Shown one piece after another: positions 19,636-28,042 of a stretch of DNA of 64,000 nucleotides. Position numbers and translations under genes: made by a program. The stretch comes from Buttiauxella gaviniae ATCC 51604 (GTDB lineage: Bacteria; Pseudomonadota; Gammaproteobacteria; Enterobacterales; Enterobacteriaceae). A model generated the notes under the pieces. The model was not told the origin of the DNA. It did no database searches and saw only the letters and a program-made list of their open reading frames with translations. Where the stretch lies: contig NZ_LXEP01000003.1 of assembly GCF_001654835.1 (NCBI RefSeq), forward strand, positions 186,001 through 250,000, read 5' to 3'. Each line of letters starts with the position of its first letter. Positions within the stretch are counted from its first letter, which is position 1.

Positions 19636-20295
19636 ATGTCTGACAACACGCAACTGCATAGCCTGTGCGACCGTTTTCGTGGTTTTTATCCGGTAGTAAT
19701 TGATGTTGAAACCGCCGGGTTTAATGCTAAAACCGATGCTTTACTTGAAGTCGCAGCCATCACGTTAAAGATGGATCAAGACGGCTGGTTATCGATTGAC
19801 GAAACCCTGCATTTCCATGTTGAACCTTTTGAAGGCGCAATTCTTCAACCTGAAGCGCTGGCCTTTAATGGTATCGACCCGCATAACCCGTTGCGTGGTG
19901 CAGTGAGTGAATATGACGCGCTGCACGCCATTTTTAAAATGGTGCGCAAAGGCATTAAAGACAGCGGTTGTAACCGCGCGATCATGGTCGCGCATAATGC
20001 GACATTCGATCACAGCTTTATGATGGCAGCGGCAGAACGTGCTTCTTTAAAACGTAACCCGTTCCATCCATTTGTGACCTTTGACACTGCTGCACTTAGC
20101 GGGTTGGCTCTCGGCCAGACGGTACTCGCTAAAGCGTGTATTGCCGCTGGTATGCCATTTGACAGCAGCCAGGCGCACTCGGCTCTATATGATACTGAGC
20201 AAACCGCCGAGCTTTTTTGCGAAATCGTTAACCGTTGGAAACGACTCGGTGGCTGGCCTCTCCCCTTACCGGCTGAGCCAGAATCCGAAGCATAA
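19636..20295 (+). CDS. rnt: Ribonuclease T
   Basis: DEDD-family 3'-5' exoribonuclease that trims tRNA and other stable RNAs, acting as a dimer. It has 219 residues (E. coli 215). Asp23 and Glu25 (VIDVETAGF), the second acidic segment (HNATFDHSF) and the last motif [13 protein letters not shown] are present. It converges on grxD over a shared terminator. The large helicase gene lhr that follows rnt in E. coli is absent. Confidence 0.97.
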   Translation: MSDNTQLHSLCDRFRGFYPVVIDVETAGFNAKTDALLEVAAITLKMDQDGWLSIDETLHFHVEPFEGAILQPEALAFNGIDPHNPLRGAVSEYDALHAIFKMVRKGIKDSGCNRAIMVAHNATFDHSFMMAAAERASLKRNPFHPFVTFDTAALSGLALGQTVLAKACIAAGMPFDSSQAHSALYDTEQTAELFCEIVNRWKRLGGWPLPLPAEPESEA

Positions 20296-20323
20296 AAAAA
20301 GCGACCTTAACAGGTCGCTTTTT
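20293..20323. terminator. Bidirectional terminator rnt/grxD
   Basis: Stem GCGACCT/AGGTCGC (20301-20318) with loop TAAC, seven A residues before and five T residues after. It functions for both convergent genes. Confidence 0.88.
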
Positions 20324-20354
20324 ATTTCACTCCAGGTCTGACTCCAGTTGCAAA

Positions 20355-20699
20355 TTACTCTGCGTCTGGCTCTTCAGATTTATGCTTGGCAGCAGATTCT
20401 TTAATCAGTGCCTGCAACTCGCCACGCTGATACATCTCAATAATGATGTCGCAGCCGCCAACCAATTCACCATCAACCCACAGCTGCGGGAAAGTAGGCC
20501 AGTTAGCGTATTTTGGCAGCTCAGCACGGATGTCTGGATTCTGTAAAATATCAACGTACGCGAAACGCTCACCACAAGCGGATAGCGCCTGCACAGCCTG
20601 GGCGGAGAAGCCACAGCTAGGCAGTTTCGGAGAACCTTTCATATAAAGAAGAATTGGGTTCTCAGTAATCTGTTGTTGGATTTTTTCAATAGTGCTCAT
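20355..20699 (-). CDS. grxD: Monothiol glutaredoxin Grx4
   Basis: CGFS-type glutaredoxin that binds and transfers [2Fe-2S] clusters with glutathione and BolA proteins; 114 residues. The CGFS motif is at 29-32 (KLPSCGFSAQ), followed by the cis-Pro WPTFPQLW and the glutathione-binding GELVGGCDI. I chose the ATG at 20699 (AGGA 7 bases upstream); 25 in-frame codons further upstream lack family support. It is divergent from mepH across 362 bases in which no other feature is evident. Confidence 0.96.
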   Translation of the reverse strand: MSTIEKIQQQITENPILLYMKGSPKLPSCGFSAQAVQALSACGERFAYVDILQNPDIRAELPKYANWPTFPQLWVDGELVGGCDIIIEMYQRGELQALIKESAAKHKSEEPDAE

Positions 20700-21061
20700 T
20701 GCTTGCTTCCTCAAACCAAGTGCTGGCATTAGTCTGCCATTGTAGCGATTGACGCCCTCTCCAGAAAACACCATTTTTTATAGGGCTTTTCTGTCATACG
20801 CGATGGAGGGACAACATGTATCAAGAATAACACTTTTCCCGCCACTGAAAATCAGCAAATGACCCTAAGCCTGATCAATAAATAGCCTTGCAACCATTAG
20901 TTTGGTTAATTTTTTTGCGTCCGGTAACGAAACAGCAAGACGAATAGTAAAAGGTTATTAACTTTATCGTGCTTAATAGATTAGAATCGGCGGGTTTCGC
21001 AAAATCATACACGGGCATGATGGTTTTTCTCATGCATTCATTTTCACCAGGGGATTGTCGA

Positions 21062-21910
21062 GTGGCGCGGATAACAAAAATTTCTATCACGCTCTGTGCT
21101 CTGCTATTTACCTTGCCGTATACACCATTGACGCATGCGTCTGAGCACGCTCGTCCCGTGGCTGCGCAAAAAGCGCACGTTGTTAAAAGCACAACGAAGA
21201 GCACAGAAAAAAGCAGTAAGAGTAAAACCACTACCACCAGCAAAAAAAGCACCACCTCAGTCAAAACAGCCAGCAAGAAAAAAGAAACAACTGCCGCAAA
21301 AAGTAAAACCGCCCAAAATGCCAGCAGCGCTAAAACAAAGAATCTTGCAAAAAACTCCCGCAATAAAACCTCTAAGCTCGCAAAAGTCCAGCCTGTTACT
21401 TTCACCGAAAAATGCAGCAAGCCGCGTAAAGGCCATAAAGCGCATTGTGTAAAAGTTAAATCAGAGCAGCCAACGACGATTGCTGCGGCGCATAAAGTCC
21501 GTGTGCAAAAAGCACAAAAAACGGCAATGAACAAATTGATGGGCCAGATAGGCAAACCGTATCGTTGGGGTGGCACCTCGCCGGTTACCGGTTTCGATTG
21601 CAGCGGTCTGGTTTACTACGCATACAAAGATTTAGTGAAGTTCCGTATTCCTCGTACCGCTAACGAGATGTATCACCTGCGTGATGCCTCATCTGTAGAT
21701 CGTGGGGAGCTTGAAACTGGTGATTTGGTCTTCTTCCGCACCCAAGGTCGGGGCACCGCTGACCATGTTGGCGTGTACGTGGGCAACGGTAAATTTATTC
21801 AGTCACCGCGTACCGGACAAGATATCCAGATAACCTCACTAAGCGAAGACTACTGGCAGCGCCACTATGTCGGTGCCAAACGGGTTATGACCCCTAAAAC
21901 AATTCGTTAA
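21062..21910 (+). CDS. mepH: Murein DD-endopeptidase MepH
   Basis: NlpC/P60 peptidoglycan hydrolase that cuts meso-DAP-D-Ala crosslinks to allow wall growth. It has 282 residues from the GTG at 21062 (AGGGG 8 bases upstream; E. coli also starts MARI). A signal peptide (VARITKISITLCALLFTL...THA) precedes a long Lys/Thr/Ser-rich low-complexity linker (about 25-120). The catalytic domain follows, with Cys in FDCSGLVYYAY and His in ADHVGVYVG. An in-frame upstream extension to 20969 is unlikely. Confidence 0.94.
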   Translation: MARITKISITLCALLFTLPYTPLTHASEHARPVAAQKAHVVKSTTKSTEKSSKSKTTTTSKKSTTSVKTASKKKETTAAKSKTAQNASSAKTKNLAKNSRNKTSKLAKVQPVTFTEKCSKPRKGHKAHCVKVKSEQPTTIAAAHKVRVQKAQKTAMNKLMGQIGKPYRWGGTSPVTGFDCSGLVYYAYKDLVKFRIPRTANEMYHLRDASSVDRGELETGDLVFFRTQGRGTADHVGVYVGNGKFIQSPRTGQDIQITSLSEDYWQRHYVGAKRVMTPKTIR

Positions 21911-22025
21911 ACTCTATTTATCGAAAACCTGCGCCTGCCCTTCCCTGGGCAGGTGAGTTCCCTCTTTTGCTTATCCTTTCAATTTGTTACCCTAAACCCG
22001 CACTAAAAGTGATGTTTAACAATAG

Positions 22026-22088
22026 ATACCCAAAATAATTCGAGTTGCATCGCAGCCAACAAAGATGCAGCTCGAAGTATGAAGGGTA
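22026..22088. repeat. Short ERIC element in sodB leader
   Basis: ATACCCAAAATAATTCGAG...CTCGAAGTATGAAGGGTA: a 63-base inverted repeat made of both ERIC ends with only a short remnant of the middle. It ends 3 bases before AAGGAG of sodB, so the sodB 5' untranslated region carries it if transcription starts upstream. Confidence 0.85.
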
Positions 22089-22098
22089 ATAAGGAGTC

Positions 22099-22109
22099 AG
22101 CAATGTCGT
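22099..22109 (+). promoter_or_regulatory. RyhB pairing site at sodB start codon
   Basis: AGCAATGTCGT spans the sodB ATG and is the exact complement of ACGACAUUGCU as I recall it from E. coli RyhB. RyhB blocks sodB translation under iron limitation in E. coli; conservation here is inferred from this match. Confidence 0.6.
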
Positions 22110-22684
22110 TCGAACTACCTGCACTACCATATGCAAAAGATGCTTTAGCACCGCATATCTCCGCCGAAACTCTGGAATACCATTACGGTAAACACCATCA
22201 AACCTATGTCACTAACCTGAACAATCTGGTTAAGGGCACTGCGTTTGAAGGTAAAAATCTCGAAGAGATCGTTCGTACTTCCGAAGGCGGCGTGTTTAAC
22301 AACGCAGCACAGGTTTGGAACCACACCTTCTACTGGAATTGCCTGGCACCAAATGCTGGCGGTGAACCAACTGGAGAGCTTCTGGAAGCCATTAATAAGT
22401 CGTTTGGTAGCTTTGCTGAGTTTAAACAGCAGTTCACTGATGCAGCTATTAAAAACTTTGGCGCTGGCTGGACCTGGCTTGTCAAACAAGAAGATGGCGC
22501 TCTGGCGATTGTCTCTACCTCAAACGCGGGTACCCCACTAACAACAGCGGCAACACCGTTATTGACTGTGGATGTGTGGGAACATGCGTACTACATCGAC
22601 TACCGCAATGCTCGTGCTGGCTATCTTGAGCATTTCTGGGCGTTGGTGAACTGGGAGTTTGTTGCTAAGAATCTGGCAGCATAA
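22103..22684 (+). CDS. sodB: Iron superoxide dismutase
   Basis: Cytoplasmic Fe-SOD, 193 residues as in E. coli. Metal ligands are in [10 protein letters not shown] (His27), WNHTFYW (His74) and [11 protein letters not shown] (Asp157, His161). I chose the ATG at 22103 with AAGGAG 7 bases upstream; the open frame 24 bases upstream runs into the ERIC. A RyhB pairing site covers the start codon. A strong terminator follows, and ydhP, next to sodB in E. coli, is missing. Confidence 0.97.
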   Translation: MSFELPALPYAKDALAPHISAETLEYHYGKHHQTYVTNLNNLVKGTAFEGKNLEEIVRTSEGGVFNNAAQVWNHTFYWNCLAPNAGGEPTGELLEAINKSFGSFAEFKQQFTDAAIKNFGAGWTWLVKQEDGALAIVSTSNAGTPLTTAATPLLTVDVWEHAYYIDYRNARAGYLEHFWALVNWEFVAKNLAA

Positions 22685-22696
22685 AACCTAAAAGAT

Positions 22697-22722
22697 ATGG
22701 GCCGCGATTGCGGCCCATTTTA
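22697..22722 (+). terminator. Terminator of sodB
   Basis: Nine-base stem ATGGGCCGC/GCGGCCCAT with loop GATT and four T residues after it. Confidence 0.85.
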
Positions 22723-22736
22723 ATCAGAGCGATGTA

Positions 22737-22826
22737 TCAGTGCAGTACGGCGGTTAACGCGCCACACACAATCAGTGCCAAAACAACAACCGTGGTCATG
22801 ATTGAAAATTTCAGATCGGTACTCAT
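22737..22826 (-). CDS. ynhF: Single-span membrane microprotein YnhF
   Basis: A 29-residue open frame (MSTDLKFS...LTAVLH) that is nearly all one hydrophobic segment. It matches E. coli YnhF, a small inner-membrane protein, in sequence, length and position between sodB and purR. An AAAGGAG ribosome-binding site lies 6-7 bases upstream. No function is established. It is too short for routine gene finding but well supported. Confidence 0.9.
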   Translation of the reverse strand: MSTDLKFSIMTTVVVLALIVCGALTAVLH

Positions 22827-23061
22827 TAGCAAACTCCTTTTATTACCCTACAATCGGTGTGTCGGCTTGATTTTCCCACAATCAGACATAAAAATCCCCC
22901 TGGTTTTAACCTGATATCGCTTTTCCCTCTTTCACTTTTCTCCTGGATAGGCCAAAATCCCACGCTAATTTATTGCGTACCATCTACTCAACGCCCTCCT
23001 CCCGTTTTATGTCGCAATCCCGGCATACCTGCAACCTTAACGTTGCCTCAGGAGTTGGCGT

Positions 23062-23077
23062 ACGCAAACGTTTAACA
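23062..23077. promoter_or_regulatory. PurR operator O1 in purR leader
   Basis: ACGCAAACGTTTAACA, close to the PurR consensus ACGCAAACGTTTNCNT, 45 bases before the purR ATG. Confidence 0.7.
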
Positions 23078-23121
23078 CATTGGTTATCAGGGGTTTACGA
23101 TATGGCCCGGAGTGAAATTTA

Positions 23122-24147
23122 ATGGCGACAATCAAGGACGTAGCGAAGCTCGCAAACGTTTCCACCACAACCGTATCACATGTGATTAACAAGACCCGTT
23201 TTGTGGCGGAAGAAACACGTAACGCGGTCTGGGCGGCAATCAAACAATTGCACTATTCGCCGAGCGCCGTCGCGCGTAGCTTGAAAGTTAATCACACCAA
23301 AACGATTGGTTTGCTAGCCACTTCTAGCGAAGCACCCTATTTTGCCGAGATAATCGAAGCTGTCGAAAATAGCTGCTTTGAAAAAGGCTACACCCTGATT
23401 TTGGGTAATGCGCACAATAATTTCGAAAAACAGCGCGCCTATTTATCCATGATGGCGCAAAAGCGCGTCGATGGGCTGCTGGTGATGTGCTCTGAATATC
23501 CGGAATCATTACTGACTATGCTTGAAGAGTATCGTCACATCCCAATGGTTGTGATGGACTGGGGCGAAGCCCGCGCAGATTTCACCGACTCCGTTGTCGA
23601 TAATGCCTTCCACGGTGGCTATCTGGCTGGACGTTATTTGATTGAACGTGGTCACCGCGAAATTGGTGCAATCCCTGGCCAAATGGAGCGTAATACCGGT
23701 GGCGGCCGCCATGCTGGTTTTATGAAGGCGCTGGAAGAAGCTGGGATCGCTATTCCTGAGAACTGGATTGTGCAAGGTGACTTTGAACCTGAGTCAGGCT
23801 ACCGCGCCATGCAGCAGATTATCGGTCAGTCTCAGCGCCCTACCGCAGTATTCTGCGGCGGCGACATTATGGCGATGGGCGCAATTTGTGCTGCTGATGA
23901 AATGGGTTTACGCGTACCGCAGGATATTTCCATTATCGGCTATGACAACGTGCGTAACGCTCGTTATTTCACACCGGCATTGACCACCATTCACCAGCCG
24001 AAGGACTCGCTGGGTGAAACAGCTTTCAATATGCTGCTGGATAGAATCGTCAATAAACGCGAAGAGTCGCAATCAATTGAAGTACATCCGCGCCTGATTG
24101 AACGCCGTTCAGTGGCAGATGGCCCATTCCGCGATTACCGCCGCTAA
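23122..24147 (+). CDS. purR: Purine repressor PurR
   Basis: LacI-family repressor of purine and pyrimidine biosynthesis, with hypoxanthine or guanine as corepressor. It has 341 residues as in E. coli. The N-terminal helix-turn-helix ([20 protein letters not shown]) and hinge helix ([11 protein letters not shown]) are followed by the periplasmic-binding-protein-like ligand domain. Two PurR boxes, one upstream and one inside codons 10-15, reproduce the autoregulatory arrangement of E. coli. Confidence 0.98.
   Translation: MATIKDVAKLANVSTTTVSHVINKTRFVAEETRNAVWAAIKQLHYSPSAVARSLKVNHTKTIGLLATSSEAPYFAEIIEAVENSCFEKGYTLILGNAHNNFEKQRAYLSMMAQKRVDGLLVMCSEYPESLLTMLEEYRHIPMVVMDWGEARADFTDSVVDNAFHGGYLAGRYLIERGHREIGAIPGQMERNTGGGRHAGFMKALEEAGIAIPENWIVQGDFEPESGYRAMQQIIGQSQRPTAVFCGGDIMAMGAICAADEMGLRVPQDISIIGYDNVRNARYFTPALTTIHQPKDSLGETAFNMLLDRIVNKREESQSIEVHPRLIERRSVADGPFRDYRR
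23150..23165. promoter_or_regulatory. PurR operator O2 inside purR
   Basis: TCGCAAACGTTTCCAC within the coding sequence for the LANVSTT segment; E. coli has the equivalent intragenic operator. Confidence 0.65.
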
Positions 24148-24167
24148 AAACAGTCAAAGGAGCCTGC

Positions 24168-25079
24168 CTAAGCAGGCTCCTGCAACCACTCCTGATTCAT
24201 CGTCTCACTATCCCCTAAATACTCCAGCAGCCAGGCCAAAGCTGGCGAAGCATCATTTTGCCGCCATGTCAGGCAACATGCCGCGTCCGGGAACGGGTTA
24301 TCGAGCGTCAGCTCACTCCACTGCCCTGAAGCCAACCACGGCTTTGCTATATGCAATGGCACCATACCAATACATAAACCCGCGCTAAGACAATCAGAGC
24401 CAGATTCCCAGTCTGGAACCACAACTCGACGCTGGTTATCCAAAAGCCAGGTAATACGCTTCGGTAGCGAACGGGAGGTATCTTCCAGTACTAACGACGG
24501 CCAGGCTCGCAGATCATCATCACTTAAGGTTCCGCCCTGCTGTGCCAGTGGGTGATTTGATGACACCACACAGCGCCAACTCAACGTCCCCATATCGCGG
24601 AACGCATAACGCCCCCCGACAGGAATAGCTTGTGTCGCACCAATCGCGACTTCAACTCGCCCATCAGCCAGCGCATCCCACACGCCGTTAAACACTTCCT
24701 GGAATATACGCAGTTCGATATCCGGAAAATGACGATAAAAATCCAACACCAACTGACGCGTTCGTTCAGGTTTAACGATGTTATCAACTGCGATAGCCAG
24801 GTGCCCGCGCCATCCATTTGCGATCTGTTGACACTGCTGCCGTGTCGTCATCATTTTTTTGATAACAGAGCGGCCTTCTTTCAGGAAAAAGACACCAGCG
24901 GGGGTTAATTCAACATCCCGATGGCGACGTTCGAATAACGGAACCGCTAACCAATCTTCAAGTTGCCGTACCGTATAGCTGATAGCTGACGGAACGCGGT
25001 GCAGCTCTTGTGCTGCACCACTGAAGCTGCCATTGCGCGCTACCGCATCTATCACTTCCAGCGAATATTCTGACCACAT
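24168..25079 (-). CDS. punR: LysR-type regulator PunR (YdhB)
   Basis: LysR-family activator of the divergent transporter gene punC, part of purine nucleoside use in E. coli. It has 303 residues from the ATG at 25079 (MWSEYSLEV), which matches the E. coli start; a GTG four codons upstream (25091) has no better ribosome-binding site. The N-terminal helix-turn-helix (GSFSGAAQELHRVPSAISYTVRQLE) and the effector domain are intact. Confidence 0.94.
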   Translation of the reverse strand: MWSEYSLEVIDAVARNGSFSGAAQELHRVPSAISYTVRQLEDWLAVPLFERRHRDVELTPAGVFFLKEGRSVIKKMMTTRQQCQQIANGWRGHLAIAVDNIVKPERTRQLVLDFYRHFPDIELRIFQEVFNGVWDALADGRVEVAIGATQAIPVGGRYAFRDMGTLSWRCVVSSNHPLAQQGGTLSDDDLRAWPSLVLEDTSRSLPKRITWLLDNQRRVVVPDWESGSDCLSAGLCIGMVPLHIAKPWLASGQWSELTLDNPFPDAACCLTWRQNDASPALAWLLEYLGDSETMNQEWLQEPA

Positions 25080-25101
25080 TTCTCTGCTCACAAAATTTTT
25101 G

Positions 25102-25126
25102 AACGCAACCTACAAATATTAGCGTT
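25102..25126. promoter_or_regulatory. Candidate PunR site between punR and punC
   Basis: Inverted repeat AACGC-N15-GCGTT in the 115-base divergent promoter region, with the size and position expected of a LysR-type regulator site. Which protein binds is inferred from location only. Confidence 0.35.
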
Positions 25127-25194
25127 TCACAAGCCTATTTGCACTCCGTACACTCTCGCGGCGATCAACCTGCAAGATAAAACAAGAGAAAATT

Positions 25195-26388
25195 ATGCAA
25201 CCATCAAAAGGATTTCTTATCTGGCTGGCTGGATTAAGTGTTCTGGGCTTCCTTGCCACAGACATGTATCTGCCTGCTTTCGCTGCCATTCAGCAAGATT
25301 TACAGACCGATGCCTCCGCCGTCAGTGCGAGCCTGAGCCTGTTCCTTGCGGGCTTTGCGTTTGCCCAGTTAATGTGGGGGCCGCTGTCAGACCATTTCGG
25401 ACGTAAACCAGTTTTGCTGGCCGGTCTGAGTCTGTTCGCCGTCGGTTGTATTGGAATGTTGTGGGTAGAAAGTGCCACCGCTCTGCTGGTGTTGCGCTTC
25501 GTTCAGGCCGTTGGTGTTTGTTCTGCCGCGGTAAGCTGGCAGGCACTGGTGACCGATTACTACCCGGCAAACCGCGCAAATCGTATTTTTGCAACGATTA
25601 TGCCGCTGGTTGGTCTGTCTCCTGCACTGGCTCCACTTTTGGGTAGCTGGATTTTGACCCACTTTGACTGGCAGGCGATTTTCGCCACACTGTTTGCCAT
25701 CACGCTGGTGCTGATGATCCCAACTCTGCGTCTGAAACCACGTACCCAGCATCACCCGCAAACAGAAGACAATAAAGTCAGCTTTATGTCGTTGCTGCGC
25801 TCTCGTGTTTATAGCGGCAACGTGTTGATTTACGCAGCTTGCTCTGCCAGCTTCTTTGCCTGGCTGACCGGTTCTCCGTTTATTCTGAACGATATGGGTT
25901 ACAGCCCGGCGGCAATTGGCCTGAGCTATGTGCCGCAAACTATCGCCTTCCTGATTGGTGGTTATAGCTGCCGTAGCGCACTGCAAAAATGGCAAGGCAA
26001 GCAAATGCTGCCGTGGTTGCTGGCGTTATATACGTTGAGTGTGTTCGGCACCTGGGCGGTATCGATAAGTGGACACGCGAACCTGACTATGCTGCTCATC
26101 CCATTCTGTATCATGGCGATTGCCAACGGTGCGATTTACCCAATCGTGGTCGCTTCCGCACTGTTGCCGTTCCCGCAAGCCACGGGTAAAGCCGCTGCGC
26201 TGCAAAACACGCTGCAATTGGGCCTGTGCTTCCTGGCAAGTTTGATGGTGTCGTGGTTGGTCGCTACACCACTGCTGACAACCACCAGTGTCATGCTGGT
26301 AACAATTGCTCTGGCCATGCTGGGTTATTTGCTTCAGCGCCGTAAAAATGCCGAAGTCTGGCAACCGGCTGAATCGGATGCACATTAA
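25195..26388 (+). CDS. punC: MFS transporter PunC (YdhC), Bcr/CflA type
   Basis: Inner-membrane major-facilitator transporter of 397 residues with 12 segments; linked to purine nucleoside uptake in E. coli. Drug:proton antiporter-1 hallmarks are visible: [10 protein letters not shown] in the first segment and [13 protein letters not shown] in the loop between segments 2 and 3. It is divergent from its activator punR. The gene ends 298 bases before cfa; that gap carries a SlyA box, a terminator and the cfa leader. Confidence 0.95.
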   Translation: MQPSKGFLIWLAGLSVLGFLATDMYLPAFAAIQQDLQTDASAVSASLSLFLAGFAFAQLMWGPLSDHFGRKPVLLAGLSLFAVGCIGMLWVESATALLVLRFVQAVGVCSAAVSWQALVTDYYPANRANRIFATIMPLVGLSPALAPLLGSWILTHFDWQAIFATLFAITLVLMIPTLRLKPRTQHHPQTEDNKVSFMSLLRSRVYSGNVLIYAACSASFFAWLTGSPFILNDMGYSPAAIGLSYVPQTIAFLIGGYSCRSALQKWQGKQMLPWLLALYTLSVFGTWAVSISGHANLTMLLIPFCIMAIANGAIYPIVVASALLPFPQATGKAAALQNTLQLGLCFLASLMVSWLVATPLLTTTSVMLVTIALAMLGYLLQRRKNAEVWQPAESDAH

Positions 26389-26415
26389 GATTAAAATTGC
26401 TCGGCTCAAATATAG

Positions 26416-26427
26416 TTAGCTTGCTAA
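26416..26427. promoter_or_regulatory. Second perfect SlyA operator, between punC and cfa
   Basis: TTAGCTTGCTAA, identical over 12 bases to the operator in front of slyA. It is 28 bases after the punC stop, 79 bases before a strong terminator and 260 bases before cfa. Confidence 0.7.
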
Positions 26428-26538
26428 TAACATGTGATTGAATCACCGCTTAAGCGAGCCTATACTCATAAACGGCTCAACAAATTACACCATAATAATC
26501 ACATAAAAACGGGAGCCTCTTGGCTCCCGTTTTTGTTT
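26428..26538 (+). ncRNA. Candidate small RNA under SlyA control
   Basis: About 110 bases between the SlyA box and a strong intrinsic terminator contain no open frame of note. A transcript starting near the box would be a typical small RNA ending in a GC-rich hairpin with a T run. No convincing -35 was found (TATAGT at 26411-26416 and TAATAA at 26425 are possible -10 elements). The stretch may equally be the 3' end of punC mRNA. Confidence 0.22.
26506..26538. terminator. Strong intrinsic terminator between punC and cfa
   Basis: Stem ACGGGAGCC/GGCTCCCGT (26509-26530) with loop TCTT, extended by flanking A and T residues; TTTTTGTTTT follows. Confidence 0.88.
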
Positions 26539-26553
26539 TACAGCTGTTTTTTT

Positions 26554-26568
26554 GGGGCCCCCGGCCCC
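26554..26568 (+). other. GC-only hairpin in cfa upstream region
   Basis: GGGGCC-CCC-GGCCCC, a six-base all-GC stem with a three-base loop, preceded by seven T residues and followed by a pyrimidine stretch (CCTTTCTCTGTTCT). In E. coli the long cfa leader is a target of small RNAs and RNase E; a role in that control here is inference. Confidence 0.5.
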
Positions 26569-26686
26569 CCTTTCTCTGTTCTACGTCGGATATCAGGCAC
26601 ACGGAATTTTCCGTGACATTTCTCACATGCCCAAAATAGCGTCTACGCTGTTTTAAGGTTCCTCTCACATTGGTGATGGAGAAGCT

Positions 26687-27835
26687 ATGAGTTCATCGTG
26701 TATAGAAGAAGTCAGAATAAGAAATAACCCGTGGTATCGGATTGTGAACGATATGCTCACGCGGGCAGGGGTAGAAATTAATGGCCCACGCCCCTTCGAT
26801 ATACAGGTTAAGCATCCCGATTTTTTTAAGCGTGTTCTGCAAGAGGGTACACTGGGTCTTGGTGAAAGCTATATGGACGGCTGGTGGGACTGCGAACGAC
26901 TGGATATTTTTTTCCATAACGCCATTCGCGCCGGACTTGAGCGGCAACTCCCTCACCATTTAAAAGACACGCTACGTGTAGCCGCTGCGCGCTTAGTTAA
27001 TCTGCAATCCAAAAAACGCGCGTGGATAGTTGGTAAAGAGCATTATGATCTGGGCAATGACTTATTTAGCCGCATGCTTGATGAACATATGCAATATTCC
27101 TGCGGTTATTGGAAAGACGCTACCACGCTAAGTGATGCACAAAACGCCAAGCTTAAAATGATCTGCGATAAGCTACATCTTGAGCCAGGAATGACGCTAC
27201 TTGATATCGGTTGCGGCTGGGGCGGGCTGGCAGAATTTGCTGCCCGGAATTACGGCGTGGCCGTTCATGGTGTAACCATCTCCGCCGAACAACAAAAAAT
27301 GGCGCAAGAGCGTTGTAGCGGGCTTAACGTTAATATTGCGCTGCAAGATTATCGCGAACTGGATATGCAATTTGACCGCATTGTTTCTGTCGGCATGTTC
27401 GAACATGTTGGGCCGAAAAACTATGCCACCTATTTTGATGTTGCCGACCGCAACCTAAAACCTGACGGTATTTTCCTGCTGCATACCATTGGCTCGAATA
27501 AAACCTTTAACGGTGTTGACCCATGGATAGACAAGTACATTTTCCCTAATGGCTGCCTGCCATCGGTGCGCCAGATTGCCGATGCCAGCGAAGGTCATTT
27601 TGTGATGGAAGATTGGCACAATTTTGGCGCCGACTATGACAAAACATTGATGGCCTGGCATGAACGCTTCAATAACTTTTGGCCGGAAATTGCAGATAAC
27701 TATTCAGAACGATTCAAACGCATGTTTAGTTATTATCTGAATGCTTGTGCCGGTGCCTTCCGTGCACGTGATATCCAGCTCTGGCAAGTCGTCTTCACTC
27801 GTGGCGTCGAAAACGGTTTACGGGTTCCACACTGA
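26687..27835 (+). CDS. cfa: Cyclopropane-fatty-acyl-phospholipid synthase
   Basis: SAM-dependent enzyme that converts cis double bonds of membrane phospholipid acyl chains to cyclopropane rings in stationary phase and acid stress. It has 382 residues, the same as E. coli. The SAM-binding motif LLDIGCGWGGLAEFAA and the C-terminal catalytic Cys region NACAGAFRARDIQLWQVVF are present. RBS GGAG is upstream of the ATG. The 148 bases between the terminator and the start are probably its promoter and leader. Confidence 0.97.
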   Translation: MSSSCIEEVRIRNNPWYRIVNDMLTRAGVEINGPRPFDIQVKHPDFFKRVLQEGTLGLGESYMDGWWDCERLDIFFHNAIRAGLERQLPHHLKDTLRVAAARLVNLQSKKRAWIVGKEHYDLGNDLFSRMLDEHMQYSCGYWKDATTLSDAQNAKLKMICDKLHLEPGMTLLDIGCGWGGLAEFAARNYGVAVHGVTISAEQQKMAQERCSGLNVNIALQDYRELDMQFDRIVSVGMFEHVGPKNYATYFDVADRNLKPDGIFLLHTIGSNKTFNGVDPWIDKYIFPNGCLPSVRQIADASEGHFVMEDWHNFGADYDKTLMAWHERFNNFWPEIADNYSERFKRMFSYYLNACAGAFRARDIQLWQVVFTRGVENGLRVPH

Positions 27836-27841
27836 TTTCCA

Positions 27842-27858
27842 CCCCGGCTCCGCCGGGG
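27842..27858 (+). terminator. Terminator hairpin of cfa
   Basis: CCCCGGC-TCC-GCCGGGG, a seven-base GC-rich stem 6 bases after the stop, followed by TAAATTC rather than a full T run. Confidence 0.55.
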
Positions 27859-27900
27859 TAAATTCAATCCTTGCAAACATGTAGCATTTTCTTAACAAAA

Positions 27901-27916
27901 TGTGAGTCCCTTCACG
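27901..27916 (+). promoter_or_regulatory. CRP site of the beta-glucoside operon
   Basis: AAATGTGA-GTCCCT-TCACGTTT, one mismatch in the right arm of the CRP consensus, 142 bases before the EIIC start. It supports catabolite control. Confidence 0.65.
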
Positions 27917-27974
27917 TTTCCTGCGCTCCTTTGTTCACGAGTTTGATCCCGTTAACACTTATCTCTTTATTCAT

Positions 27975-27990
27975 TGGAAACCGGTTTCCA
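27975..27990. promoter_or_regulatory. LacI-family operator of the beta-glucoside operon
   Basis: Perfect 16-base palindrome TGGAAACCGGTTTCCA with the central CG typical of LacI/GalR operators, 52 bases before the first gene. It is the expected target of the LacI-type protein encoded third in the operon. Confidence 0.75.
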
Positions 27991-28042
27991 TGTTGTTTCA
28001 CAATCAGTCCACTTTCCAAAAAAAAATAGCAAGGATACCGCC

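Noticed and set aside
25387..26004. 205-residue minus-strand open frame opposite punC
   Set aside because: Antisense to an intact MFS gene, same Gln/His/Arg-rich composition, no ribosome-binding site.
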